From Catellatospora methionotrophica (lineage in GTDB: Bacteria > Actinomycetota > Actinomycetes > Mycobacteriales > Micromonosporaceae), in assembly GCF_011297335.1 (NCBI RefSeq), contig NZ_JAAOTJ010000007.1, forward strand, positions 243,027 through 307,026: 64,000 nucleotides of DNA, read 5' to 3'. The position numbers and the translations under genes were made by a program. A model generated the notes under the pieces. The model ran no database searches. It saw only the letters and a list, made by a program, of their open reading frames with translations, and had not been told where the DNA came from. Every line of letters begins with the position of its first letter. Position 1 is the stretch's first letter. Below, piece after piece: positions 54,246 to 63,920 of the stretch.

Positions 54246-54668
54246 GTGAGCATCTCGGTCGACGTCTTCCTGCGCAACGATTCCGGCAACCTCGTCATCC
54301 TGACCACCCCGCCGGACGAGTCCGACCTCGTGGGTCACGACGACACCCGGCACACCCTGTGGGGCTCGCCCGCGGTGCGCGCCCTGGGCGCGACGGTGGT
54401 GGTCGGGTTGTCCATCGGGGACGTGTGGGTCGACTTCGTGGCGCTGGACGACCTGGTGAACGACTGCGAGCTGATCCTCAAGCACCTGGCCGACGTGGCG
54501 GCCGCCTCGGGACGCGGCGAGGACTACATCCGGTTCCGGATCGGCAACCTGCGCGCCGCCACCGAGCGGGCCAGGGCCCACCGGGCCGGAGTGGTGATCT
54601 GGGCCGGTCACGGCGACCTGGTGTACGCCGCCCGCCCGGCCGGCGACGCGGACCCCACGGCTGCCTGA
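54246..54668 (+). CDS. Hypothetical protein
   Basis: This 140-residue soluble protein begins VSISVDVFLRNDSGNLVILTTPPDE and is predicted as alpha/beta, with an acidic middle (DVWVDFVALDDLVNDCELILKHL) and a helical C-terminus. No family is recognised. The GTG was chosen because it begins the conserved-looking strand; an upstream ATG at 54210 has no ribosome-binding site. It ends before a hairpin shared with the opposite tRNA. Confidence 0.65.
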   Translation: MSISVDVFLRNDSGNLVILTTPPDESDLVGHDDTRHTLWGSPAVRALGATVVVGLSIGDVWVDFVALDDLVNDCELILKHLADVAAASGRGEDYIRFRIGNLRAATERARAHRAGVVIWAGHGDLVYAARPAGDADPTAA

Positions 54669-54693
54669 CGGCTTCGGGCCGTACATGGAGAAA

Positions 54694-54727
54694 GCCCAGG
54701 TCCGGCGCGATGCCGGAGCCTGGGCTC
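54694..54727. terminator. Bidirectional hairpin between the hypothetical gene and tRNA-Gly
   Basis: AGCCCAGG-TCCGGC pairs with GCCGGA-CCTGGGCT with one bulged base. It lies between convergent transcripts. Confidence 0.6.
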
Positions 54728-54734
54728 TCCGTGG

Positions 54735-54808
54735 TGGAGCGGGCGACGAGAATCGAACTCGCGTAGTCAGTTTGGAAGACTGAAGCTCTACCATTGAGCT
54801 ACGCCCGC
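54735..54808 (-). tRNA. tRNA-Gly (anticodon TCC)
   Basis: The minus strand folds as a full tRNA: acceptor GCGGGCG/CGCCCGC, D stem GCTC/GAGC, anticodon stem TCAGT/ACTGA with loop CTTCCAA (anticodon TCC) and a T arm with GTTCGATTC. The 3' CCA (54735-54737) is encoded. Confidence 0.97.
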
Positions 54809-54874
54809 GTGGCCCCTAGTTTAGCGGCCCGTCAGCATGGCCGGTCGGCGAGGTGGTGCCTGCCGGACCATGGC

Positions 54875-54951
54875 TGGTCGGGGTGGCCGGATTCGAACCG
54901 ACGGCCCCTCGCTCCCAAAGCGAGTGCGCTACCAAGCTGCGCTACACCCCG
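54875..54951 (-). tRNA. tRNA-Pro (anticodon TGG)
   Basis: The minus strand folds as acceptor CGGGGTG/CACCCCG, anticodon stem with loop TTTGGGA (anticodon TGG) and T loop GGTTCGAATCC. CCA is encoded at 54875-54877. It is 66 bases upstream of tRNA-Gly on the same strand, so both may be co-transcribed. Confidence 0.97.
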
Positions 54952-55119
54952 TCGCGCCGGGTGACCGGCGCCCCCGGAAGTGTATGCGGTCTTCGCACCC
55001 GGTCGCACACCCATATAGCCGTGTCCCGTTGTGAATGATTTTCGGCATTTGCCCTCTCGCGACCCGTCTGCGGCTCTATGGTGTAGCCAGGGACGGGGAG
55101 ACGATCGCCCCCTCGCTCG

Positions 55120-55175
55120 CCGATCCAGGAGTGCACCGGGGTTCGTTCGTCCGGACCGTGGCGCTCCTGGATCGG
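55120..55175. repeat. 12-bp inverted repeat in a gene-free stretch
   Basis: CCGATCCAGGAG (55120-55131) and its exact complement (55164-55175) are 32 bases apart, in the 283-bp gap between tRNA-Pro and the next gene. Nothing else is recognisable in this gap. Confidence 0.55.
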
Positions 55176-55234
55176 CGCCCACGGCGGGCGGCACGCCCGG
55201 CGGTGCCCGGAGCCCCCGGTGGGGCTTTGTTCGA

Positions 55235-55591
55235 TCAGGCGGATGGGGCTCCACCGGGCTGCGAGGTCCCCTCCGGGTGAATGACGTGCGCGTTGGCCGG
55301 GGTCAGGCGCTCCGGCCTGATCTTCTTGTGTAGCCAGACCGTCAGCGCGACGGTGAGCGCGGCGAAGAAGACAGCCCCCGCCAGCGCCAGCCCCTTGCCC
55401 CCGAAATCCGCCGGGACCAGTGTCGGCAAGCCGATCAGGGCCGCCGGAGTGTGCTGCGGGCTCGCGGTCAGGCTCAGCAGCGGCCCCGCGACGTCGGTGA
55501 GCACGGTCGCGAGCAAGGTTGACGCATCGATCGGTGGCACGGCGGTCTCCTCCCCGGACAACCCGCCCAGTTTGTCTGCTTTGTTGGACAT
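55235..55591 (-). CDS. Small membrane protein
   Basis: This 118-residue protein begins MSNKADKLGGLSGEETAVPP and has one clear hydrophobic helix (about residues 69-87, ALAGAVFFAALTVALTVW) and another partly hydrophobic stretch before it. It ends in a polar tail (HVIHPEGTSQPGG). No family is recognised. The ATG is preceded by no clear ribosome-binding site. Confidence 0.6.
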   Translation of the reverse strand: MSNKADKLGGLSGEETAVPPIDASTLLATVLTDVAGPLLSLTASPQHTPAALIGLPTLVPADFGGKGLALAGAVFFAALTVALTVWLHKKIRPERLTPANAHVIHPEGTSQPGGAPSA

Positions 55592-55785
55592 TATGGTGTC
55601 GCCGCGCCGGGATGTGTGACATCCGCCGAGAACCACGGCCCGATGCCAGGGGGCAACCAGGTATTCGCCTACACTCGACCGGGCTTCGCTGTCCGCGTGT
55701 CGGACCGGCCTCATGACGCGGCGTGGCCGAGCAGTACAGTGCGAAGGCCCGTCAAAACGACCGAAAGATCCCAAGGAGTACGCCA

Positions 55786-57153
55786 GTGAAGAGCACCGTC
55801 GAGACTCTGAGCCCGACGCGAGTGCGGCTCGCCATCGAGGTGCCGTTCGCAGAGCTCGAGCCGAGCCTGAAGAAGGCGTACCGGGAGATCGCGGCGCAGG
55901 TGAACATCCCCGGCTTCCGCAAGGGCAAGATCCCGGCCCAGGTCATCGATGCGCGGGTGGGCCGCGGCGCGGTCCTGCAGGAGGCGATCGAGGAGGCCAT
56001 CCCGCAGCAGATCTTCGCCGCCGTGCGTGAGCACGAGGTCAAGCTGCTCGGCCGCCCGGCCGTGGACAACCTCGAGTTCGCCGACGGCCAGCCGCTGAAG
56101 TTCACCGCCGAGGTCGACGTGCGCCCCGAGCTGACCATGCCCGAGCTGAGCGCCATCAAGGTCGAGGTCGAGCCGCTGGCCATCGCCGACGCCGAGATCG
56201 ACGAGCAGGTCGACGGCCTGCGCCAGCGCTTCGCGACCCTGAAGACGGTCGAGCGCGCCGCCGCCACCGGCGACTTCGTGCAGCTCGACCTGATCGCCAC
56301 GGTCGACGGCCAGGAGGTCGAGGGCGGCACCGCCAGCAACATCTCCCACGAGCTCGGCTCCGGCCAGCTACTCAAGGGCCTGGACGAGGCCGTCGTCGGC
56401 CTGTCCGCCGGCGAGGACGTCACCTTCACCAGCCAGCTGGTGGGCGGCGAGTTCGCCGGCCGCGACGCCGACGTGAAGGTGACCGTGCGCACGGTCAAGG
56501 AGAAGGAGCTCCCCGAGCTCGACGACGACTTCGCCGGCCTGGCCAGCGAGTTCGACACCCTGGAGGAGCTGCGCGGCGACCTGCGCGAGCGGATCACCCG
56601 GGTGAAGAAGGTCGAGCAGCTGTACGCGGCCCGTGACAAGGCGCTCGCCGAGCTGGTCAAGCAGGCCAACGTGCCGGCCCCCGAGGGTGTCGTCTCCGAC
56701 GAGGTCGAGCAGCGCAAGGCCGCCATGGTCGAGCAGCTCGAGCGGATGGGCGCGAGCCTGGACGAGTACCTCGCCGCCGAGGAGAAGACCGAGGAGCAGA
56801 TCGACACCGAGCTCGCCGACGCCGCCGCCGAGGGTGTGAAGATCCAGCTCGTCCTGGACACCATCGCCGAGACGGAGAACGTCGAGGTCAGCGACGACGA
56901 GTACGGTCACGAGATCGTGCACCGCGCCCAGCGGGCCGGCGTCGCGCCGCAGGTGTACTACGACCGCCTGGTCCAGCAGGGTGCCGCGGCCGCCGTCTAC
57001 GGCGACGTGCGCCGGGGCAAGGCACTGGCGCTGGTCATGGAGCGGGTCGTGATGACCGACACCGACGGCGAGGTGCTGAGCCTGGACTCGCTGCGCGAGG
57101 ACAACGGCCACGAGGGTCACGACCACGGTGACCACGAGGGCCACAACCACTGA
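55786..57153 (+). CDS. tig: Trigger factor with a histidine-rich tail
   Basis: This 455-residue ribosome-associated chaperone has the ribosome-binding segment GFRKGKIPA (about residues 43-51), a FKBP-type prolyl isomerase domain (GDFVQLDLIATVDG onward, about 160-240) and a long helical C-terminal domain. After the usual end it adds a tail rich in Gly, His, Asp and Glu (ending GHDHGDHEGHNH) that looks like a metal-binding extension. The GTG follows AGGAG by 8 bases. It is the first gene of the tig-clpP1-clpP2-clpX proteostasis block. Confidence 0.96.
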   Translation: MKSTVETLSPTRVRLAIEVPFAELEPSLKKAYREIAAQVNIPGFRKGKIPAQVIDARVGRGAVLQEAIEEAIPQQIFAAVREHEVKLLGRPAVDNLEFADGQPLKFTAEVDVRPELTMPELSAIKVEVEPLAIADAEIDEQVDGLRQRFATLKTVERAAATGDFVQLDLIATVDGQEVEGGTASNISHELGSGQLLKGLDEAVVGLSAGEDVTFTSQLVGGEFAGRDADVKVTVRTVKEKELPELDDDFAGLASEFDTLEELRGDLRERITRVKKVEQLYAARDKALAELVKQANVPAPEGVVSDEVEQRKAAMVEQLERMGASLDEYLAAEEKTEEQIDTELADAAAEGVKIQLVLDTIAETENVEVSDDEYGHEIVHRAQRAGVAPQVYYDRLVQQGAAAAVYGDVRRGKALALVMERVVMTDTDGEVLSLDSLREDNGHEGHDHGDHEGHNH

Positions 57154-57163
57154 TGTGAAGATC

Positions 57164-57201
57164 CAGAAGGACCCGTTCACCACCGTGGGCGGGTCCTTCT
57201 G
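57164..57201 (+). terminator. Terminator hairpin after tig
   Basis: A perfect 12-bp stem (CAGAAGGACCCG and complement) with a 14-base loop lies 10 bases after the stop. Confidence 0.65.
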
Positions 57202-57310
57202 CGTTCATGCCGGGGGCGGGTGCGCTGACAGCGAACACGCCGATCTCGGGGAAGCTGCGGTCAGTGGCAGCGGTTAGGGTCGCTGTAGGACAACGAGAAA
57301 GGCTGCCGAT

Positions 57311-57922
57311 ATGAGCGAGCTGCACGTTCCATCTGCGCGGGGTTCCGATCCGATCGCCGGCGGCCTCGACGATTCTGTGTACAACCGCCTGCTCAAGGAG
57401 CGCATCGTCTTCCTGGGCAGTGACGTGAACACCCAGGTCGCCAACCGGATCTGCGCGCAGTTGCTGCTGCTGTCCGCGGAGGACCCGGACCGCGACATCT
57501 ACCTGTACATCAACTCGCCCGGCGGCTCGGTGTACGACGGCATGGCGATCTACGACACCATGCAGTACATCAAGAACGACGTGGCGACGATCGCGCTGGG
57601 CATGGCGGCCTCGATGGGGCAGATGCTGCTGTGCTCGGGTGCCAAGGGCAAGCGCTCGGCGCTGCCGCACGCGCGGATCATGATGCACCAGGCCTCCGGT
57701 GGCATCGGCGGCACCGCGGCCGACATCGCCATCCAGGCCGAGCAGATGATCTACACCAAGAAGCTGATGATCGACCTGATCGCCCAGCACACCGGCCAGC
57801 CGGTGGAGCAGATCGAGGCGGACAGCGACCGTGACCGCTGGTTCAACGCGGAAGCGGCCAAGGAGTACGGCTTCATCGACCACGTGATCACTTCCGCGCA
57901 GGCCGTGCCGGTCGGAAACTGA
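57311..57922 (+). CDS. clpP1: ATP-dependent Clp protease proteolytic subunit 1
   Basis: This 203-residue serine protease has the catalytic Ser101 ([11 protein letters not shown]) and His126 (MMHQASGG) and the ClpP sequence [16 protein letters not shown]. Actinobacterial ClpP1 and ClpP2 form one mixed tetradecamer that works with ClpX or ClpC. It lies 12 bases ahead of clpP2. Confidence 0.96.
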   Translation: MSELHVPSARGSDPIAGGLDDSVYNRLLKERIVFLGSDVNTQVANRICAQLLLLSAEDPDRDIYLYINSPGGSVYDGMAIYDTMQYIKNDVATIALGMAASMGQMLLCSGAKGKRSALPHARIMMHQASGGIGGTAADIAIQAEQMIYTKKLMIDLIAQHTGQPVEQIEADSDRDRWFNAEAAKEYGFIDHVITSAQAVPVGN

Positions 57923-57934
57923 AGGGGATAGACG

Positions 57935-58588
57935 ATGTTTCCCAACCTGAAGCCGAGCTTCGCCGAGGTCAGCAACCGTTACATCATCCCGTCGTTCATC
58001 GAGCGCACGTCGTACGGGACGAAGGAGACCAACCCGTACAACAAGATGTTCGAGGACCGGATCATCTTCCTCGGTGTGCAGGTCGACGACGCGTCCGCCA
58101 ACGACGTGATGGCGCAGCTGCTGGTGCTGGAGGCGTCCGACCCGGACCGCGACATCACCATGTACATCAACTCGCCCGGCGGCTCGTTCACCGCGATGAC
58201 CGCGATCTACGACACCATGCAGTTCGTGCGCCCCGACATCCAGACGGTGTGCCTGGGCCAGGCGGCCAGCGCCGCGGCCGTGCTGCTGGCGGCGGGCACC
58301 CCGGGCAAGCGCCTGGCGCTGCCGAACTCGCGCATCATCATCCACCAGCCGGCCACCGAGGGCGGCTACGGGCAGGGCTCGGACATCGAGATCCAGGCCC
58401 GGGAGATCATGCGGATGCGCAGCCAGCTGGAGGAGATGCTCGCGCGTCACTCGGGCAAGGACGCGGCGCAGGTCAAGAAGGACATCGACCGTGACAAGAT
58501 CCTCACGGCCAGCGAGGCCCTCGAGTACGGCCTGGTCGACTCCGTGATGACCAGCCGCAAGAAGAGCCTGATGGCAGGCGCTCGCTGA
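57935..58588 (+). CDS. clpP2: ATP-dependent Clp protease proteolytic subunit 2
   Basis: This 217-residue paralogue has Ser112 ([11 protein letters not shown]) and His137 (IIHQPATEG). The N-terminus ([15 protein letters not shown]) fits ClpP2. It is co-transcribed with clpP1 and followed by a hairpin at 58598. Confidence 0.96.
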   Translation: MFPNLKPSFAEVSNRYIIPSFIERTSYGTKETNPYNKMFEDRIIFLGVQVDDASANDVMAQLLVLEASDPDRDITMYINSPGGSFTAMTAIYDTMQFVRPDIQTVCLGQAASAAAVLLAAGTPGKRLALPNSRIIIHQPATEGGYGQGSDIEIQAREIMRMRSQLEEMLARHSGKDAAQVKKDIDRDKILTASEALEYGLVDSVMTSRKKSLMAGAR

Positions 58589-58597
58589 ACACCACCC

Positions 58598-58629
58598 GGT
58601 GCCGTTCACCCCAACAGGTGGACGGCACC
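58598..58629 (+). terminator. Hairpin after clpP2
   Basis: GGTGCCGTTCACC and GGTGGACGGCACC form a 13-bp stem with one mismatch and a 6-base loop. It may terminate or attenuate before clpX, which lies 160 bases further on. Confidence 0.6.
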
Positions 58630-58788
58630 GCCGCGGTGTCACAGCCACGTGTCAGAATCTGGTGCAGCGGTAGGCGGGGTGGGGACGCCGCAAACCGGCT
58701 CACAACAGGTAACGTCAAGGCAGAACAGATGTCGGGCCGCCTCGTGCGGCACGGCGTCAGTCCGCTTCAGGGGCAGGGGGAGTCGTAG

Positions 58789-60081
<1,293 letters not shown>

Positions 60082-60092
60082 CCCCGCGACAC

Positions 60093-60123
60093 AGCGCCGT
60101 CCCCGCATCCGGGGGACGGCGCT
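60093..60123 (+). terminator. Terminator after clpX
   Basis: Perfect 12-bp stem (AGCGCCGTCCCC and complement) with a 7-base loop. Confidence 0.75.
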
Positions 60124-60204
60124 TCGCCGTTCTCAGACCTCGCCGGTTTCAAGTCTCGTTGTTCTCGAGCCTCGCCGCCGCGCCGGGTGGGAGGGGGCCG
60201 CCGG

Positions 60205-60888
60205 TCAGCGCTGAGCGATCAGCGGACCGCGGCGGCGGTCGAACTCACCCGGCGGCATCGCCACCACCATGACCAGCCGGGCCGGGGAGTCCAGCGCGTT
60301 GCGCACGGTGTGCGCCCGGTCGGCGCGGAAGTCCAGGGTCTGCCCGACGTGCACGGGGTGCTCGACGGCGTCGACGGTGACCGCGATCTGCCCGACCAGC
60401 ACGTGCACCATGCACCGGGTGCCAGGCAGCAGTTCCTCGGCCTCGTAGCGCTCCTGCGGGGCGAACCGCCAGTCCCACAGCTCCACGAAGTCCGGGTCGT
60501 TCAGGCCGCGCAGCAGCCGTCCCGTGCCGCCCCGGCCACCGCGCCACAGCACGGGGGCGTCGTCCATCTCGCTGAGGTGCACCGTCCGGTCGGCAGCGGG
60601 CTGCAGCAGCCGGGCCACGGTGACGCCGAACGCCTCGGCGATGCGGGCCAGCGTGCCGACGCTGGGATTGGTGCGGCTGCCCTCGATCTGCACGAGCATG
60701 CCCTTGCTGACCCCGGACCGGCCGGACAGTTCGTCCAGTGACCAGCCCCGACCGGCCCGCAGGGCGCGTACGTGCAGCGCCACCGCGGCATTGATCTCCT
60801 CAAGGGGCAGATGCCGGGGCCGGGGCGCGGGCGAACCGTCGCCGCGTTCGGTTGATCGGGCCCGTTCGATCGTCGTATCGGTCAACAC
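60205..60888 (-). CDS. XRE-family regulator with a C-terminal cupin
   Basis: This 227-residue protein has an N-terminal helix-turn-helix (RAGRGWSLDELSGRSGVSKGMLVQIEGSRTNPSVGTLARIAEAFGVTVARLL) and a cupin domain (ERYEAEELLPGTRCMVHVLVGQ, with His-containing segments). Such regulators usually repress a divergent transporter or catabolic gene. Here the divergent neighbour is a decayed EamA transporter. I chose the GTG at 60888, preceded by AAAGGA; a TTG at 60906 is less likely. Confidence 0.9.
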   Translation of the reverse strand: MLTDTTIERARSTERGDGSPAPRPRHLPLEEINAAVALHVRALRAGRGWSLDELSGRSGVSKGMLVQIEGSRTNPSVGTLARIAEAFGVTVARLLQPAADRTVHLSEMDDAPVLWRGGRGGTGRLLRGLNDPDFVELWDWRFAPQERYEAEELLPGTRCMVHVLVGQIAVTVDAVEHPVHVGQTLDFRADRAHTVRNALDSPARLVMVVAMPPGEFDRRRGPLIAQR

Positions 60889-60923
60889 GCTGTCCTTTGC
60901 GGTCAATACTGTGATACGAGCTT

Positions 60924-61267
60924 GTGGTGATCTCTGTCCTGCTCGCGGGCACGTCCGCCCTGGTCTGGGGCACCGCCGACTTCTGCGGTGGCAAGGCCGT
61001 CCAGGGTGCCGCGACGTGCGTGGCCACTGCTACTCGGTGACCGTGGTATCGCCGTTGTGCGCGATACCGATGATCGCAGCTTTCCTGCTGTTGGTCCCGG
61101 GTCGGCTCGGCGTGTCGGCACCGGGATGGGGCGCACTGGCCGGAATTGCCGGACTGTTCGGCATTGTCCTGCTGTACCAAGGCCTCGCGAGCGGCGCGAT
61201 GGCCGTCGTCGCCCCCGTCACCGCCGTGACATCCGCACTCGTGCCCTCGTCGGCGGGCTGGCGCTAG
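60924..61267 (+). pseudogene. EamA/DMT-type transporter remnant
   Basis: The first frame reads VVISVLLAGTSALVWGTADFCGG, the typical start of an EamA transporter, then stops at 61038 after a shift in reading frame. The homology continues in another frame with GWGALAGIAGLFGIVLLYQGLA and AVVAPVTAVTSALVP, then stops at 61267. Only about the first half of one EamA repeat pair is left of the usual 280-300 residues. It is divergent from the XRE-cupin regulator, whose target it probably was. Confidence 0.8.
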
Positions 61268-61310
61268 GCGAGCGCCCCCACGCTCGCGTGCGGTTTCCCC
61301 GAAACTGCGG

Positions 61311-61345
61311 GCGACTGGCGACTGGCGACTGGCGATGGGCGACGG
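61311..61345. repeat. 7-bp tandem repeat GCGACTG
   Basis: Three exact copies and two diverged copies lie in tandem in the gap between the EamA remnant and the MFS gene. Confidence 0.7.
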
Positions 61346-61440
61346 TGCGCGCGCCTGTGGGGGTGTGCTGTTGTTGCGGTGGCTGTTGCCGGTGGCGGTG
61401 GCGGTGGTCGTTCGTCGATGTGGCACGTAAGGTGCCAGGC

Positions 61441-62619
61441 GTGACTTCGGTGGTGACGCGGGCCCGCTGGGCGGTGGCGATGGTGTTCGCGGTGCACGGT
61501 GCGGCCAGTGGCAGCTTCGCCGCCCGCATCCCGTGGATCGCCGAGAACCTGAAGCTCAACGAGGGCTCGCTCGGGCTGGCGCTGATCATGCCCGCGGTCG
61601 GCTCGCTCAGCACGATGCCGTTCGCCGGGCGACTGGTGCAGCGATGGGGAGGGCGCACCGCGACCCGGGTACTCATCACCGCGTGGACCCTCGCGGTCGG
61701 TGTGCTCGCGCTCGCGCCGAACCGGTGGGCGCTGATGGGCATGCTGCTGCTCGCCGGTGCGGCCGCCGGGACCTCCGACATCGCGATGAACGCCGAGGGC
61801 GTCGAGGTCGAGCAGCGGCTGGGCCGCTCGATCATGTCCAGCCTGCACGGCATGTGGTCGGTCGGCGGGCTGATCGGCTCGGGTATCGGCGCTGGGGCGG
61901 CCTACCTGGGCGTCAGCGCGCCGGTGAACCTCGCCGTGATGGGCGTGCTGCTCGCGGTAGTGGGCATCGCCGCCGGGCACTGGCTCCTGCCGAACGCGCC
62001 GGTGCCGGCGTCCGACGACGGGCCGCGGTTCTCGCTGCCGCGCGGGCCGGTGCTGATCATCGGGCTGGTCGGTTTCTGCGCCGTCTTCGCCGAGGGCGCC
62101 ACTGCGGACTGGTGCGCCGTGTACCTGCGCAAGATCCTGGACGCCAGCGAGGGTCAGGCCGCCGTGGCGTACAGCTGCTTCGCGCTTGCCATGGCCGGTG
62201 GGCGGCTCGTCGGCGACGCGGTCGTCCGGCGGTTCGGAGCGGTCGGCACGGTGCGGGCCGCCGGAGTGGTCGGCATCCTCGGCGGCATCCTGGTCGTCGC
62301 CGCCTGGACACCGCTGGTGGGCATCCTCGGTTTCGGCATGATCGGCCTCGGCTGCGCCGTGGTGGTCCCGCTGGCGTTCAGCGCCGCCGGGCACACCGGC
62401 GACCATCCCGCGCACGCCATCGCGGGCGTGGCGACAGTGTCGTACGGCGCGGGACTGGCCGCGCCGGGACTGATGGGCGGGATCGCCCACGCCACCTCGC
62501 TGCCGTTCTCGTTCGCGCTGGTGACCGGCCTCATCGCGATCGTCGCGCTGGCTGCGGGCAGGCTGCGCGCGGCCGAGATCACGCACCGCGAGCCGTCTCC
62601 GGCCACCGCGCCGGCCTAG
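61441..62619 (+). CDS. MFS transporter
   Basis: This protein of about 392 residues has about 12 hydrophobic segments and the MFS fold of the YbjJ/fucose-permease-like group (GSFAARIPWIAENLKLNEGSLGLAL at the N-terminus; GVEVEQRLGRSIMSSLHGMWSVGGL in the middle). The substrate is unknown. The GTG start at 61441 follows AAGG by 9 bases; nearby GTGs at 61420 and 61432 are possible. It overlaps the convergent GNAT gene by 4 bases. Confidence 0.88.
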   Translation: MTSVVTRARWAVAMVFAVHGAASGSFAARIPWIAENLKLNEGSLGLALIMPAVGSLSTMPFAGRLVQRWGGRTATRVLITAWTLAVGVLALAPNRWALMGMLLLAGAAAGTSDIAMNAEGVEVEQRLGRSIMSSLHGMWSVGGLIGSGIGAGAAYLGVSAPVNLAVMGVLLAVVGIAAGHWLLPNAPVPASDDGPRFSLPRGPVLIIGLVGFCAVFAEGATADWCAVYLRKILDASEGQAAVAYSCFALAMAGGRLVGDAVVRRFGAVGTVRAAGVVGILGGILVVAAWTPLVGILGFGMIGLGCAVVVPLAFSAAGHTGDHPAHAIAGVATVSYGAGLAAPGLMGGIAHATSLPFSFALVTGLIAIVALAAGRLRAAEITHREPSPATAPA

Positions 62620-63458
62620 CCGACCTCCCACATCGCGGTGTCCTGCACCGGCCGGTAACCGACCGCCTGATAGATCTTGTTGCTGGTCGGATTGGCGAGA
62701 TCGGTGAACAGCGTCGGGCGCAGCCCGGCCCCGAGCACCGCCGCGCTGATCGCGGCGACGAGCGCGCCCGCGTAGCCGTTGCCGCGCCGCCGTGGCGGGG
62801 TGTAGACGAGATTCAGCCGTACGACGCCCGCTGCGGGCGCGGTCATCGCGGCCATGCTGACCGGCTCCCCACCGGCTTCCCATGTCCAGAGCAGCCCGCC
62901 CAGGGCGAGCCGGCCGTCGATCGGCGCGGCCGGATTCGACTGCGGATGGTCCGCCAGCGCCTCCCGCTGGAACGCCTCGGACCAGGCCACCAGCAGATCC
63001 CGGTCCGCCTGCGCGGCCTCGCGGGGGCGCCCGTGCACCCGGGTCGGCGCGACCACATCCACGGCATCGAACATCCGGTACGACGCCAGCAGCGTGGCTG
63101 CCGCGCCGGTGCGTCCGGCGACCTGTGCCGCGAGACGGCGGGTCTGCTCGGGGAGCCCGGTGAACCGTCGCACCTGCGGTGCGTGCGCGACGAGGTGGTC
63201 CGCGAGCGCGGTCTCGGCTCCGTCGGCCAGTTCGCTCAGCAGCATGGCGAATGGTGGAGGGCAGACCGCGACGCCCGCGAGGGTGTCGCCGTCGGCGAGG
63301 ATCCGCAGCATGAGCAGGTCCGATTCGGCCAGGACGATGCCGTCCAACCGGGACTGGAGCAGGGTCAGCAGCTGGTTGTTGCGGACCGGTTCACGTCTGA
63401 GCCAGGGCAGGACCGCAGGGGCAAACCTGCTCAGGGATGTGTCGGCGGTCACTCTCAC
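62616..63458 (-). CDS. GNAT N-acetyltransferase
   Basis: This protein of about 280 residues has a C-terminal GNAT domain: RLNLVYTPPRRRGNGYAGALVAAISAAVL (acetyl-CoA binding) followed by LFTDLANPTSNKIYQAVGYRPVQD. The N-terminal half resembles the FR47-like or MshD-type two-domain GNATs (DGIVLAESDLLMLRI). The substrate is unknown. The start is uncertain; GTG 63458 begins the conserved VRVTADTSLSRF. Confidence 0.85.
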   Translation of the reverse strand: MRVTADTSLSRFAPAVLPWLRREPVRNNQLLTLLQSRLDGIVLAESDLLMLRILADGDTLAGVAVCPPPFAMLLSELADGAETALADHLVAHAPQVRRFTGLPEQTRRLAAQVAGRTGAAATLLASYRMFDAVDVVAPTRVHGRPREAAQADRDLLVAWSEAFQREALADHPQSNPAAPIDGRLALGGLLWTWEAGGEPVSMAAMTAPAAGVVRLNLVYTPPRRRGNGYAGALVAAISAAVLGAGLRPTLFTDLANPTSNKIYQAVGYRPVQDTAMWEVG

Positions 63459-63920
63459 GGTCAGATTCTGCCCCGAGGGCGCTCGCGAGAACACTCCTTT
63501 CGCGACATCGCACCCGTGTGACCAGCTAATATGGTCGAGCGGCGGGATGTGGCAGGCGACAACCGACCCCGATTTGCATCTGGGTCGCCGGGCCGCGTAA
63601 TGTTCTCTCTGCCAGCGAGGAACGGACAAAAACACCGGGGCTGAAATGCTCGGGTGGAGGCCGGATCGCTTGGCCGCCCGGAGTGGGGCGGACCCCGGTT
63701 AGGGGGCCGCGAAACCGGTCCGGTACTGTGAACGACACAGCCCCGCAGTGCTTCCCGAGGAATCGGGTGGTGTTCGGTGTGTGCTTGTTCTTTGAGAACT
63801 CAACAGGGTGCTATTTAAGCCAAGTGCCAATTTATTGGCCATCCTTTGGGATGGTTACTTTGGTATTAAACATTCTGGACATTTATGTCGGGTTTGTTTT
63901 TTGCCGGGTTTTTGAATTCT
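63459..63920 (+). other. rRNA operon leader region without protein genes
   Basis: These 460 bases hold no convincing gene. The first part is GC-rich and probably carries the rRNA promoters; a possible -10 box is TACTGT at 63724. The last 130 bases are unusually AT-rich (from about 63790), as expected for the rRNA leader with antitermination and RNase III sites. Confidence 0.7.
63786..63805 (+). promoter_or_regulatory. boxA-like antitermination site of the rRNA leader
   Basis: TTGTTCTTTGAGAACTCAAC resembles the boxA region (TGTTCTTTGAGAACT) of actinobacterial rRNA leaders, where NusB/NusE bind. It lies about 115 bases upstream of the 16S gene. Confidence 0.7.

Noticed and set aside
54735..54951. 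tRNA genes as attachment site of the mobile element
   Set aside because: They are 49 kb from the integrase, both are intact, and the recombinase is of the serine type.
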